A program made the translations under genes and the position numbers. A DNA stretch of 64,000 nucleotides from Desulfomicrobium orale DSM 12838 (GTDB lineage Bacteria; Desulfobacterota; Desulfovibrionia; Desulfovibrionales; Desulfomicrobiaceae): contig NZ_CP014230.1 in the NCBI RefSeq assembly GCF_001553625.1, forward strand, positions 434,001-498,000, in the 5' to 3' direction. Below the pieces are notes generated by a model. That model was not told the DNA's origin and made no database searches. It was given only the letters and a program-made list of their open reading frames with translations. Below, one piece after another: positions 1 through 9,067 of this stretch. Each line of letters begins with the position of its first letter. Positions within the stretch are counted from its first letter, which is position 1.

Positions 1-1
1 G

Positions 2-367
2 GCCCTCGATTTTCTGGACCGTGGCGATTTTGTGTATGTGCACGTGGAAGCGCCGGACGAATGCGGCCACATGGGCGACGCGGAGCTCAAAAAACAGGCC
101 ATCGAACTCTTCGACGAGCGCATCGTGGCCCCGGCCATCGAAGCCACGGCCGGAACCGATGCCGTCATCGTGGTCACCTGCGACCATTTCACTCCGGTCG
201 CACGCCGCACCCACACCGAAGATCCGGTGCCATTCCTGATCCACGCCACACGGGACGCCCGCACCGGCGGGCCGTCAACCTTTGACGAAGCCTCGGCGGC
301 CGGAACCGGCCTTTTTCTGTCTTCCGGCCGGGAACTCATGGCTCTGGTTCTGGGAGCACGGCCATGA
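2..367 (+). CDS. apgM: Cofactor-independent phosphoglycerate mutase, archaeal (ApgM) type, C-terminal part
   Basis: This is the last ~121 residues of a protein whose start lies before the window. The enzyme interconverts 3- and 2-phosphoglycerate in glycolysis and belongs to the alkaline phosphatase superfamily. The sequence shows a VEAPDECGHMGD block, a metal-binding CDH followed by TP, and a late H-T-E-D-P-V-P-F segment, the order found at the end of ApgM proteins. The stop overlaps the ATG of the next gene by 4 bp, so the two are probably co-transcribed. Identification rests on motifs only; the N-terminal half cannot be checked here. Confidence 0.82.
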   Translation, partial: ALDFLDRGDFVYVHVEAPDECGHMGDAELKKQAIELFDERIVAPAIEATAGTDAVIVVTCDHFTPVARRTHTEDPVPFLIHATRDARTGGPSTFDEASAAGTGLFLSSGRELMALVLGARP

Positions 368-792
368 CTTCCGGCGCAATCCTGCCCGAGCCGTCATGCT
401 GGCTCGAACACCGCGTGTCCTACGGCGAAACCGACGCCATGGGCGTGGTCTACTACGCCAACTACCTCCATTTCTTCGAACGGGGCCGAAGCGAGCTGAT
501 CCGCAATCTGGGCCTTGGCTACTCCGCCGTGGAGGAACAGGGCATTTTCCTGCCCGTGCGCGAGGCCAGCTGCCGCTATCTGGCTCCGGCCCGCTACGAC
601 GAGGTCATCCATATCCACACCGCCCTGTCCGGCCGGACCAGGGCCAGCCTGTCCTTTGTCTATGAAATCACCCGACCCGACAGGCGCACGGTTCTGACCA
701 GAGGTTTTACCCAGCACGCCGTGGTCAACGCCCAGGGGCGGCCGGTGCGGATTCCGGAATGGTTCGCCGCGCTTCTGGACGAACAGGAATGA
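364..792 (+). CDS. ybgC: YbgC-type acyl-CoA thioesterase (hotdog fold)
   Basis: The 142-residue protein is the usual size for a single hotdog domain. Near the N-terminus it has the family pattern Y-G-E-T-D-A-M-G-V-V-Y-Y-A-N-Y, where the Asp is the expected catalytic residue, followed by F-F-E-R-G-R. The family hydrolyses acyl-CoA or acyl-ACP thioesters in the cytoplasm; in E. coli YbgC sits in the tol-pal operon, but no tol-pal genes are next to this one. It overlaps the phosphoglycerate mutase gene by ATGA, so translational coupling is likely. The true substrate (4-hydroxybenzoyl-CoA or short-chain acyl-CoA) cannot be read from the sequence. Confidence 0.85.
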   Translation: MTSGAILPEPSCWLEHRVSYGETDAMGVVYYANYLHFFERGRSELIRNLGLGYSAVEEQGIFLPVREASCRYLAPARYDEVIHIHTALSGRTRASLSFVYEITRPDRRTVLTRGFTQHAVVNAQGRPVRIPEWFAALLDEQE

Positions 793-889
793 AGGCCGCC
801 GCCGGACGGGATTGCCTTGACGGCGGACGGGATTGCCCATATTTCTCTGCGCTCCCCCGACGCTTCATCCGGCAGCATGGAGATTTCTT

Positions 890-2398
890 TTGACGCAAGA
901 CCAAGCCAACGCTCCTTCCGAGAAGCAACTGCTGCGCCACCGCAAGGAAAAGGCCCAGTTTCTGCTCGACGCGGGCATCCCTCTCTACCCCAACGACTTC
1001 CGTCCGTCCGGCGAGATCGCCGGTGTGCTGGAAACGCACGGGGAAAAGGACGAAGAGGTCCTCCTCCGGGAAGGACAGACCTTCGCCCTGAGCGGCCGGA
1101 TCATGGCCCTCCGGTCTTTTGGCAAGGCCACTTTTTTCCACATCCAGGACGCCACCGGCAGAATCCAGGTCTATGCCCAGCGGGACGATCTGGGTGCCGA
1201 GGCGTATTCCCTCTTCAAGAAATTCGAGATCGGCGACATCGTCGGCGTCACCGGGACGCTGTTCCGCACCAAGACCGGCGAACTGACCGTCAAGGCCGTT
1301 CAGGTCCGCCTGCTGTCCAAGTCCATGCGTCCGCTCCCCGAAAAATACCACGGTCTGAAGGACGTGGAGACCCGCTACCGGCAGCGCTATGTGGACCTTC
1401 TGGTCAACGACCGCGCCCGGGAAATCTTCCGCAAGCGTACGGCCATCATCCAGTTCATCCGCACCTTCCTGAACGAACGGCATTTCATGGAAGTGGAAAC
1501 ACCCATGATGCAGCCCATTGCCGGTGGAGCCACAGCCAAGCCGTTCAAGACCCATCACAACGCGCTGGACATGGAGCTCTATCTGCGTATCGCGCCGGAG
1601 CTCTACCTGAAGCGACTGCTGGTCGGCGGATTCGACCGGGTCTACGAGATCAACCGCAATTTCCGCAACGAAGGCATCGACACCCGGCACAACCCCGAAT
1701 TCACCATGGTCGAGTTCTACTGGGCCTATGCCGCATTCGCCGACCTTATGGATCTGACCGAGGAAATGTTTCGCACCCTGGCCCTGGCCGTTAACGGAAG
1801 CCCGGTAGTGGAATATCAGGGCAACGCCATCGACATGCAGGATGGCTGGGTGCGCATGCCTTTTCACGAGTCCCTTGAGAAAATCGGCGGGGTGGCTCCG
1901 AACGTCTATACAGACTATGGCAAATGCCGGACGCTGGTCCAGAAACTCGGCGAAACCGTGCGCGACGACGAAAAGCTGGGCAAGCTGCAGGCCAAAATTT
2001 TCGACAATCTGGTGGAGCCCAAGCTCATCCAGCCGCATTTCATCTACCACTACCCGACGGACATTTCACCGCTTTCGCGACGGAACGACCTCAACCCGGA
2101 CATCACGGACCGCTTTGAACTCTTCATCTGCGGCCAGGAAATGGCCAACGCCTTTTCGGAACTGAACGACCCGGCCGACCAGCGCGGCCGTTTCGAGGAG
2201 CAGGTCCGGGAAAAAGCCTCCGGCGACGACGAGGCCCACTCCATGGACGAGGATTACATCCGTGCGCTGGAATACGGCATGCCTCCGGCCGCCGGGCAGG
2301 GTATCGGCATCGACCGGCTGGTCATGCTGCTCACGGATTCGCCCTCCATCCGGGAAGTGATCCTGTTCCCGCTGCTCCGGCCCGAAATCGCCGGTTGA
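890..2398 (+). CDS. lysS: Lysyl-tRNA synthetase, class II
   Basis: LysS charges tRNA-Lys in the cytoplasm. From the TTG at 890 the protein is 502 residues, normal for the bacterial class II enzyme; GGAG at 879-882 lies 7 nt upstream and decides this start, although the frame is open from 833. An OB-fold anticodon-binding domain (about residues 60-150, with F-F-H-I-Q-D) is followed by the catalytic core. Class II motif 2 is F-R-N-E-G-I-D-T-R-H-N-P-E-F-T near residue 260 and motif 3 is G-I-G-I-D-R-L near the C-terminus. It directly precedes the lipoprotein-export genes, an arrangement I believe is common in Desulfovibrionales. Confidence 0.96.
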   Translation: MTQDQANAPSEKQLLRHRKEKAQFLLDAGIPLYPNDFRPSGEIAGVLETHGEKDEEVLLREGQTFALSGRIMALRSFGKATFFHIQDATGRIQVYAQRDDLGAEAYSLFKKFEIGDIVGVTGTLFRTKTGELTVKAVQVRLLSKSMRPLPEKYHGLKDVETRYRQRYVDLLVNDRAREIFRKRTAIIQFIRTFLNERHFMEVETPMMQPIAGGATAKPFKTHHNALDMELYLRIAPELYLKRLLVGGFDRVYEINRNFRNEGIDTRHNPEFTMVEFYWAYAAFADLMDLTEEMFRTLALAVNGSPVVEYQGNAIDMQDGWVRMPFHESLEKIGGVAPNVYTDYGKCRTLVQKLGETVRDDEKLGKLQAKIFDNLVEPKLIQPHFIYHYPTDISPLSRRNDLNPDITDRFELFICGQEMANAFSELNDPADQRGRFEEQVREKASGDDEAHSMDEDYIRALEYGMPPAAGQGIGIDRLVMLLTDSPSIREVILFPLLRPEIAG

Positions 2399-2445
2399 AG
2401 ACTCGGCCACCAGAGGCTGGAGCAACGATTTCTCCCGCAAAAATC

Positions 2446-3675
2446 ATGTACTTCGAACTGTTCGTATCCCTGCGGTATCTCCTGGCCCGGCGCAAGCAGG
2501 CCTTCATCTCCGTCATCTCGCTCATTTCCGTGTTCGGCGTGGCCATCGGCGTGGCCTCGCTCATTGTGGTTCTGGGGGTCATGACCGGCTTTGGCAACAA
2601 TCTGCGGGACAAAATTCTGGGCCTCAACGCCCACCTTGTCGTCGGCTCCGTGCAGCAGACCCTGCGGGGCTACCAGGAGCTGATCCGGAAAAGCCGGGAA
2701 CTCCCGGACATCGAAGCCGCCACCCCGTTCATTTACTACGAGGCCATGCTCTCCACCCCCTCCGGGGTAAAGGGCGTAGTGCTGCGGGGTGTGGATGCGG
2801 CCACGGCGGGACAGGTGCTGACCGTGGAAAAGGACATGACCGAGGGCTCCCTGGCCGACCTGAACGCTCCAGGTGCGGCTCCAGGCATCATCATCGGCAA
2901 AGAACTGGCCTCCCGGCTGGGCGTGACCGTGGGCGGCCGGGTCAGCCTGCTTTCGCCCAGCGGCAAAAAATCCGCCGCTGGCTTTTCCCCGAAAATCTTC
3001 TTTTTCAATGTCGTCGGCACGTTCAAATCGGGGATGTTCGAATACGACTCTTCCCTGGCCTTCATTTCCATCCCCGAGGCCCAGAAAATCCTGGGCTTCG
3101 AGGGAGACTTCGTAACCGGCATCGAATACCGGGTCCGCGACATAAACAACGTCCAGCCCGTCGGCGAGCGTCTGCTGAACACCCTGGGCGGCTTTCCGCT
3201 CTACATGCGCAACTGGATCGAAATGAACCAGAACCTCTTCGCGGCCCTCAAGCTGGAGAAGACGGCCATGGCCATCATCCTGACCATGATCGTCCTGGTG
3301 GGCTCCTTTTCCATCATCACCACCCTGGTCATGATGGTCATGGAGAAAACCAAGGACATCGCCGTGCTCATGGCTCTCGGAGCCACGCCCGCCCAGATAC
3401 GCAATATCTTCATGCTGCAGGGCAGCCTCATCGGGGCGGTGGGCACATCACTGGGATTCGGACTGGGACTGACCCTGTGCGCCCTGCTCAAGAAGTACCA
3501 GTTCATCAAGCTGCCGCTGGACGTCTACGCTCTGGACCACCTGCCTGTGGAGATCCAGCTTCTGGACATAACCTGCATCGCACTGGCCGCCCTGGCCCTG
3601 TGTTTCCTGGCCACTCTGTACCCAGCCAGACAGGCGGCCAGGATGCAGCCCACCGAGGCCCTGCGCTATGAATGA
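2446..3675 (+). CDS. lolC: Lipoprotein-releasing ABC transporter permease (LolC/LolE family)
   Basis: The permease extracts outer-membrane lipoproteins from the inner membrane together with LolD. The 409-residue protein starts at ATG 2446 with M-Y-F-E-L-F-V-S-L-R-Y-L, the family's typical beginning; the open frame reaches back to a TTG at 2395, but those 17 residues look unrelated. There is one N-terminal membrane segment, a large periplasmic MacB-like domain (about residues 50-260), then three C-terminal membrane segments within an FtsX-like domain. Only one permease gene is present, so the transporter may be a homodimer, as in single-permease Lol systems. The 3' end overlaps lolD by 8 bp. 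Confidence 0.92.
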   Translation: MYFELFVSLRYLLARRKQAFISVISLISVFGVAIGVASLIVVLGVMTGFGNNLRDKILGLNAHLVVGSVQQTLRGYQELIRKSRELPDIEAATPFIYYEAMLSTPSGVKGVVLRGVDAATAGQVLTVEKDMTEGSLADLNAPGAAPGIIIGKELASRLGVTVGGRVSLLSPSGKKSAAGFSPKIFFFNVVGTFKSGMFEYDSSLAFISIPEAQKILGFEGDFVTGIEYRVRDINNVQPVGERLLNTLGGFPLYMRNWIEMNQNLFAALKLEKTAMAIILTMIVLVGSFSIITTLVMMVMEKTKDIAVLMALGATPAQIRNIFMLQGSLIGAVGTSLGFGLGLTLCALLKKYQFIKLPLDVYALDHLPVEIQLLDITCIALAALALCFLATLYPARQAARMQPTEALRYE

Positions 3676-4345
3676 CGTCTACAGCCTGCGCGGCGTCGGC
3701 AAATCCTACGAACAGGGCATGGAGACCGTGGAAGTGCTCCGCTCCGTGGATATGACCGTGCGGCCGGGGGACTCGGTGGCCATTGTCGGCGCGTCCGGGT
3801 CGGGCAAGAGCACTCTGCTCCAGCTCATGGGCACGCTGGATACGCCCTCGGCGGGCGCCATCCTCTTTCAGGGCCGGGATATTTCCGCCCTGGGCTGGCA
3901 GGAGCGGGCCGCCATCCGGAACAAAAACATCGGTTTCGTGTTCCAGTTCCATCACCTGCTGCCCGAATTCTCCGCCCGGGAAAACGCGGCCATGCCCGGC
4001 ATCATCGGCGGCATGTCCCGCTCCCTGGCCCTGAAAAAGGCGGACGAGGCCCTGGCCCGCGTGGGGCTTGCGCATCGCCTCCATCACAGGGTAACCACCC
4101 TGTCCGGCGGAGAGCGCCAGCGGGCGGCCATTGCCCGGGCCATTCTGCTCGAACCGCAGGTCATCCTCGCGGATGAACCCACGGGCAACCTGGACGACCG
4201 GACCGGCAGGGAAATCAACGACCTTCTGCTGAATCTGAACCAAGACCGGAACGTGACCCTGATCATCGTCACCCACAACGCGGAACTCGCCCGGTGCATG
4301 GGCCGCACCTTGGAACTCCGCTCCGGAGAACTCTATGAGACGTAA
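3668..4345 (+). CDS. lolD: Lipoprotein-releasing ABC transporter ATP-binding protein
   Basis: LolD hydrolyses ATP to power lipoprotein release to the periplasmic carrier. The 225-residue protein has Walker A (GASGSGKST, about residues 40-48), the signature LSGGERQR, Walker B with VILADEPTGNLD, and a V-T-H-N switch histidine. Size and the D-loop with T-G-N-L-D match the LolD/MacB/FtsE subfamily. Its start overlaps lolC by 8 bp and its stop overlaps bamA by 11 bp, so the three genes are almost certainly one transcript. Assignment to LolD rather than MacB rests on the adjacent LolC-type permease. Confidence 0.94.
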   Translation: MNDVYSLRGVGKSYEQGMETVEVLRSVDMTVRPGDSVAIVGASGSGKSTLLQLMGTLDTPSAGAILFQGRDISALGWQERAAIRNKNIGFVFQFHHLLPEFSARENAAMPGIIGGMSRSLALKKADEALARVGLAHRLHHRVTTLSGGERQRAAIARAILLEPQVILADEPTGNLDDRTGREINDLLLNLNQDRNVTLIIVTHNAELARCMGRTLELRSGELYET

Positions 4346-7016
4346 TGTCCTTTGTTTTCTGCTTCTTGTCTTCTTCCTCTCCGGCGGTCCGGCTCTGGCC
4401 GACGGGCCCCGGGTCATCGTCCTGCCCTTCGCCATCAATGCGGCTCAGGATCTGGCCTATCTGGAAGAAAGCCTGCCCAAGCTGCTGCGCGAACGTCTGC
4501 AGGAAAAAGGTTTCTCGGTGGTTTCCGCCGAGGAGACGGAAAAGCTGATCCGCACCCACCAGATCGACTACCTCGATCTGGGCGTGGCCAAGGACATGGC
4601 CCTCCTCTCCAACGCCCAGTACGCGGTGTACGGCAGTTTCAGCCAGGCGGGCGAATCCATAAGCCTCGACACCCGGCTGGTGGACGCCCACGAAATCAAG
4701 GAGCCCAAGCCGTTTTTCGTGACCAAGGACGGTCTCATCAACATCCTGCCCGCCGTGGACGAACTCGCCGCCAGGCTTCAGAGCGGCATGCTGCAGCAGG
4801 ACCGCATCGCCAGCATCGATGTGCGCGGCAACAAGATTCTCGATGACGACGTGGCCCTCATGCGTATGAAAATCCGGCCCGGTGACCTCTATGACCCCAA
4901 AGCCGTCAACGCCGAGCTCAAGAATCTCTACGATCTCGGATATTTCGACGACATCCAGATGGGTCTGGAAGATGAACCCGACGGGAAGAAGCTGGTTGTC
5001 ACGGTCAAGGAAAAGCCGCTCATCCAGGCCATCAGCGTGATCGGCGCGGAAGCCCTGGACGAAGACGACATCCTGAGCGCCATCTCCACCAAGACCGGCG
5101 CGGTGCTCAATCCCAAGGAACTGGCCAAAGACATGGGCAAGGTCCGGGAACTGTACCGCAAGGACGGCTACTACAACGCCAAGGTCGACTACAATCTGGA
5201 ACAGGCCGACGGCGGGCGGGCCCGGCTGAACATCGTGGTGAACGAGGGCAAGAAGCTCTATGTGACCAACATCGTCATTCAGGGCGCGAAGGAGTTTTCC
5301 CCCAGCGACCTGAAAAAAGAGCTGGCCCTGAGCGAACGGGGCATGTTTTCCTGGCTGACGGGTTCCGGCGTACTGCGGGAAGAGGTTCTGGACCGCGACG
5401 CGGCCGCGCTGGAAGCCTACTACAGCAACCGCGGCTTCCTGAACGCCAAGGCCGGCCAGCCGGTGGTCAGCCACACCGATGAGGGGATCACCGTCACCTT
5501 CCAGGTGGAGGAAGGCCCCCGCTACAAGGTGGTTTCCGTCCAGTACTCCGGGGACATGATCACCACACCCGAAGAACTGAACAGAATCGTACACCTCGAC
5601 GACCTGGCCAAGGAAAAAAGCTATTTCGACCGTTCCGTCATGCGGGACGACCTGCAGAAACTCACGGAATACTACTCCAATTACGGCTACGCCTTTGCCG
5701 AATCCGACGTTCAGCTTTCCCGCGACGAGACGGAAAAATCTCTGAACGTCACCTACGCCCTGTCCAAAGGCAATAAAATCTCCATCAACCGTGTGCTCGT
5801 CGACGGCAACGTCAAAACCAGGGACAACGTCATCCGCCGCGAAATGCGCCTGTCCGACGGCGATCTGTACAGCGGAGAAAAGCTGCGCCGCTCCAACACC
5901 CGGCTGAACCGGCTCGACTTTTTCGAGACCGTGGAAATCACACCGGAGCCCACGCCCAACCCGGACAAGCTGAACCTGAGGGTCAAGGTCAAAGAAAAGC
6001 CCACGGGCATGTTCTCCGCCGGCGTGGGATATTCCAGCTACGCCAAGGTATTCTTTTCCGGTCAGGTTCTGGAGCGCAATCTTTTCGGCATGGGCTACCA
6101 GCTCGGCTTCAAGGGCACCATCAGCTCCAAATCCTCCGACTACACGGCCACGTTCTGGAACCCCCATTACGACGACACGGACCTGGGCATGGGCATCAGC
6201 CTGTACAACACCCTGAACGAGTATTCCGACTACGACAAGCAGTCCGTGGGCGGCCGTCTTCTGTTCAGCTATCCGCTGGGCGAATACACGGACCTGTCCT
6301 GGAATTACCGCCTGGAGCGCTACTCCATCGAGGATGTGGACAAGGATGCGGACAAGGTCATCAGGGACCTGGAAGGCAAGCACTGGGCCAGCGCCCTGTA
6401 TGCCTCCATCAAGCGAGACACCACGGACCGGAGGCTCAACCCCACCAAGGGCAGCGCCTATCAGTTTTCCGTGGAATACGGCGGCGGCATCCTGGGCGGC
6501 GACGACGACTTCATCAAGTATGTCGCCGACGCCAATCACTACATTCCCGCATTCTGGAGCACCATCTTCCATGTCCATGCGCAGGGCGGATACGTGATGA
6601 AAAACGGCAGCGACCGCATTCCTCCCTTTGAGCGCTTCTACCTCGGGGGCATGAACTCCGTGCGCGGCTACAAGGAGCGCACCATCTCCCCGGTCTACGA
6701 CAAGAAGGAAGGCAGTCTCGGCTATGATGAAGGCGACGAAAAGGGCGGCGACAAGAGCTTTTTCTTCAACCTCGAATATCTGGTGCCCCTGCACAAGGAG
6801 ATGGGCATCCTGGGCGTGGTCTTCTTCGACGCGGGCAAAACCTGGGATGACGACGAGTCCATTGATTTCGATCTGTACAAGAGCGTAGGGGCGGGCATCC
6901 GCTGGTACTCACCGCTGGGGCCGCTGCGTCTGGAGTACGGCTATCCTCTGGACAAGGTCAAAGTTGACGACGAAAGGAAAGGCCGTTTCGAATTTTCCGT
7001 GGGTCAGTTCTTTTAA
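4335..7016 (+). CDS. bamA: Outer membrane protein assembly factor BamA with an extra N-terminal domain
   Basis: BamA inserts beta-barrel proteins into the outer membrane. The 893-residue protein begins with a signal peptide ending around A-L-A-D. Residues ~28-150 form an additional domain (V-I-V-L-P-F at the start, Y-A-V-Y-G-S-F later) that resembles the TolB-N/FlgO fold and is absent from E. coli BamA. Five POTRA domains follow, starting near residues 156, 230, 308, 397 and 482. The 16-stranded barrel starts near 560 and carries the diagnostic loop-6 V-R-G-Y near residue 775; the protein ends in a terminal Phe. It overlaps lolD by 11 bp and is followed by skp. Identity is firm; the role of the extra domain is unknown. 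Confidence 0.95.
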   Translation: MRRNVLCFLLLVFFLSGGPALADGPRVIVLPFAINAAQDLAYLEESLPKLLRERLQEKGFSVVSAEETEKLIRTHQIDYLDLGVAKDMALLSNAQYAVYGSFSQAGESISLDTRLVDAHEIKEPKPFFVTKDGLINILPAVDELAARLQSGMLQQDRIASIDVRGNKILDDDVALMRMKIRPGDLYDPKAVNAELKNLYDLGYFDDIQMGLEDEPDGKKLVVTVKEKPLIQAISVIGAEALDEDDILSAISTKTGAVLNPKELAKDMGKVRELYRKDGYYNAKVDYNLEQADGGRARLNIVVNEGKKLYVTNIVIQGAKEFSPSDLKKELALSERGMFSWLTGSGVLREEVLDRDAAALEAYYSNRGFLNAKAGQPVVSHTDEGITVTFQVEEGPRYKVVSVQYSGDMITTPEELNRIVHLDDLAKEKSYFDRSVMRDDLQKLTEYYSNYGYAFAESDVQLSRDETEKSLNVTYALSKGNKISINRVLVDGNVKTRDNVIRREMRLSDGDLYSGEKLRRSNTRLNRLDFFETVEITPEPTPNPDKLNLRVKVKEKPTGMFSAGVGYSSYAKVFFSGQVLERNLFGMGYQLGFKGTISSKSSDYTATFWNPHYDDTDLGMGISLYNTLNEYSDYDKQSVGGRLLFSYPLGEYTDLSWNYRLERYSIEDVDKDADKVIRDLEGKHWASALYASIKRDTTDRRLNPTKGSAYQFSVEYGGGILGGDDDFIKYVADANHYIPAFWSTIFHVHAQGGYVMKNGSDRIPPFERFYLGGMNSVRGYKERTISPVYDKKEGSLGYDEGDEKGGDKSFFFNLEYLVPLHKEMGILGVVFFDAGKTWDDDESIDFDLYKSVGAGIRWYSPLGPLRLEYGYPLDKVKVDDERKGRFEFSVGQFF

Positions 7017-7044
7017 ACACAACTGTTATGGTAAGGAGATTGCC

Positions 7045-7560
7045 ATGCGTTCCTTTATTCTGACGTGTTTTCTCGTGTTGTGCCTGTGTGCGGCCGCCAG
7101 CGCCGAAACCAAAATCGGCTTCGTGGACATGCAGGCGGTCATCGCCAAATCCGAACCCGGCCTCAAAGCCATGGAACAGCTCAAAAGCCAGTTCAAGGGT
7201 ATGAAGGACAATCTGGACGCCCAGAAGAAATCCCTGGACAGCCTGCGCGAGGAACTCCAGAAGCAGTCCATGATGCTCAGCCAGGAAGCCAAACTGGACA
7301 AGGAAACCCAGTACAAGCGCAAGGTCCGGGATTTTCAGGACATGGGGCAGAATTATCAGCGCAAACTGCAGCAGGCCGAACAGAATCTGTCCAAGCCCAT
7401 CATCGAAAAGCTGCTGACCGTGGTTCAGGACTACGGCAAGAAGAACGGCTACACGGCCATCTTCGACAAGCAGGCCAGCGGGCTGGTCTACCAGCAGGAC
7501 AGTGTGGACCTGACCAACGCCATCATCGCCGAGCTGAACAAGGCCATGCGCGGCAAATAA
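7045..7560 (+). CDS. skp: Periplasmic chaperone Skp/OmpH family
   Basis: Skp holds unfolded outer-membrane proteins in the periplasm and delivers them to BamA. The start at 7045 is fixed by AAGGAG at 7033-7038 and gives a 171-residue protein with a clean signal peptide ending A-A-S-A-E. The mature start, K-I-G-F-V-D-M-Q, is typical of OmpH proteins, and residues ~50-130 form the long charged coiled coil that builds the tentacles of the trimer. It lies 28 bp after bamA and 11 bp before lpxD, the usual order bamA-skp-lpxD-fabZ-lpxA. Confidence 0.92.
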   Translation: MRSFILTCFLVLCLCAAASAETKIGFVDMQAVIAKSEPGLKAMEQLKSQFKGMKDNLDAQKKSLDSLREELQKQSMMLSQEAKLDKETQYKRKVRDFQDMGQNYQRKLQQAEQNLSKPIIEKLLTVVQDYGKKNGYTAIFDKQASGLVYQQDSVDLTNAIIAELNKAMRGK

Positions 7561-7571
7561 ACGGGCGGACC

Positions 7572-8600
7572 ATGCTGCTTTCGGAAATAGCGGGGGAACT
7601 GGGGCTGTCTTATGATGGCCGGGACAAGGATATCACGGGGGTCAACACCCTGCGCGACGCCTCCGGCACGGAGATCTCCTTCCTGGCAAACCCCAAATAC
7701 GCGGCGGATCTGGCCACGACCGAAGCCGCCGCTGTCATCACGGCGGCGGCTCATCCCGGCCGGGACTGCCTGATCAGCGCCAATCCCTATCTGGATTTCG
7801 CCCGCTGTGTGCGGCTCTTCGCCAAGGATCAGGGCAGCTTTTCCGGCACCAGTCATCTGGCCTGGATTCATCCCGAAGCCGAAATCGCCCCTGACACCAC
7901 CATCTATCCCTTTGCCAGCATCGGCGCGGGGACCATTGTGGAATCCGGCGTACGCATTTTCAGCGGCGTGTACATCGGCGAAAACTGCCGCATCGGAAAA
8001 GGGACGACCATCTATCCCAACTGCACGCTCATGGCCGGCACCATCGTGGGCGAGCGTGTCATCATCCATCCCGGGGCAGTGCTTGGCAGCGACGGGTTCG
8101 GATTTGCCGGAGCACCCGAGGGCCTGACCAAATTCCCGCAGGTCGGCCGCACAGTCATCGAGGATGACGTGGAAATCGGCGCCAATACCACCATCGACCG
8201 GGCGGCTCTGGGCGAAACCAGAGTCGGACGGGGCACGAAAATCGATAACCTGGTCCAGCTCGGCCACAATGTGCGCACCGGACAGAATTGCATTCTGGTG
8301 GCCCAGGTGGGCATTGCCGGTTCCACGATTCTGGGCAACGGCGTTGTGCTGGCCGGACAGGCCGGACTAGGAGGACATCTGCATCTGGGTGACGGCTGCC
8401 GCATCGGCGGCAAATCCGGAGTAAACCAAGATGTGCCGCCTGGGCAGGATATGAGCGGCTATCCGGCCATGCCCCACGGCGCTTTTCTGCGCTCCGCAGC
8501 GGTCATTCCCAAACTGCCCGAAATGAAGCGGCGGCTGGGCAGGCTGGAAAAAGAGCTGGCCGCCCTCAGAGAGCAACTCGCCAATCAGGAAGAACCATGA
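7572..8600 (+). CDS. lpxD: UDP-3-O-acylglucosamine N-acyltransferase
   Basis: LpxD adds the N-linked hydroxyacyl chain in the third step of lipid A synthesis. The 342-residue protein has an N-terminal uridine-binding domain (I-S-F-L-A-N-P-K-Y near residue 35), a left-handed beta-helix of hexapeptide repeats (about 105-300), and a C-terminal helix. The expected catalytic His is in Q-L-G-H-N near residue 232. The ATG at 7572 follows a GGGCGGA; the open frame continues upstream through skp but is not coding there. The last 4 bases overlap fabZ. Confidence 0.95.
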   Translation: MLLSEIAGELGLSYDGRDKDITGVNTLRDASGTEISFLANPKYAADLATTEAAAVITAAAHPGRDCLISANPYLDFARCVRLFAKDQGSFSGTSHLAWIHPEAEIAPDTTIYPFASIGAGTIVESGVRIFSGVYIGENCRIGKGTTIYPNCTLMAGTIVGERVIIHPGAVLGSDGFGFAGAPEGLTKFPQVGRTVIEDDVEIGANTTIDRAALGETRVGRGTKIDNLVQLGHNVRTGQNCILVAQVGIAGSTILGNGVVLAGQAGLGGHLHLGDGCRIGGKSGVNQDVPPGQDMSGYPAMPHGAFLRSAAVIPKLPEMKRRLGRLEKELAALREQLANQEEP

Positions 8601-9067
8601 TCATGAAGCCGGAATCCGGTGAAATTGTCACCCGCGACATTTTCGACCTGCTCCCCCACCGCTATCCGTTCCTTCTGGTGGACCGGGTGCTGTCCTTCGA
8701 ACCCATGAAGTCCATTCACGCCATAAAAAGCGTGTCCATCAACGAGCCCTTTTTTCAGGGCCATTTTCCGTCCTACCCGGTCATGCCCGGCGTGCTCATT
8801 CTGGAAGCTCTGGCCCAGGCCGGAGGTATCATGGTCATCAAGAGCCTGCCCGGAGCCGATACCATGGGAAAAATTTTTCTGTTCACGGGCATGGAGAAAG
8901 TCCGCTTCCGCCGTCCGGTTTTTCCGGGCGATCAGTTGCACCTGCATGTCACCTATGAACGCCACAAGATGATGATGTGGAAGACCAGCGGCAAAGCCAT
9001 GGTGGACGGCAAGATCGCGGCCGAGGGCATTCTGACGGCCTCCGTGGTGGAGAGGGAAGATTTATGA
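8597..9067 (+). CDS. fabZ: 3-hydroxyacyl-[ACP] dehydratase
   Basis: FabZ dehydrates 3-hydroxyacyl-ACP in fatty-acid elongation and so competes with LpxA and LpxD for the same acyl donor, which is why it is encoded among them. The 156-residue hotdog protein has the catalytic His in G-H-F-P and the catalytic Glu in M-P-G-V-L-I-L-E-A-L-A-Q. The frame also has an ATG two codons on; either start is possible. It overlaps lpxD by 4 bp and lpxA by 4 bp. Confidence 0.96.
   Translation: MIMKPESGEIVTRDIFDLLPHRYPFLLVDRVLSFEPMKSIHAIKSVSINEPFFQGHFPSYPVMPGVLILEALAQAGGIMVIKSLPGADTMGKIFLFTGMEKVRFRRPVFPGDQLHLHVTYERHKMMMWKTSGKAMVDGKIAAEGILTASVVEREDL

Noticed and set aside
725-2050. 441-codon minus-strand open frame opposite lysS
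   Set aside because: LysS is unambiguous on the plus strand, and the antisense frame has no recognisable domain.
4269-6794. 841-codon minus-strand open frame opposite bamA
   Set aside because: BamA on the plus strand has full domain structure and motifs; the antisense product is a His/Val-rich shadow.
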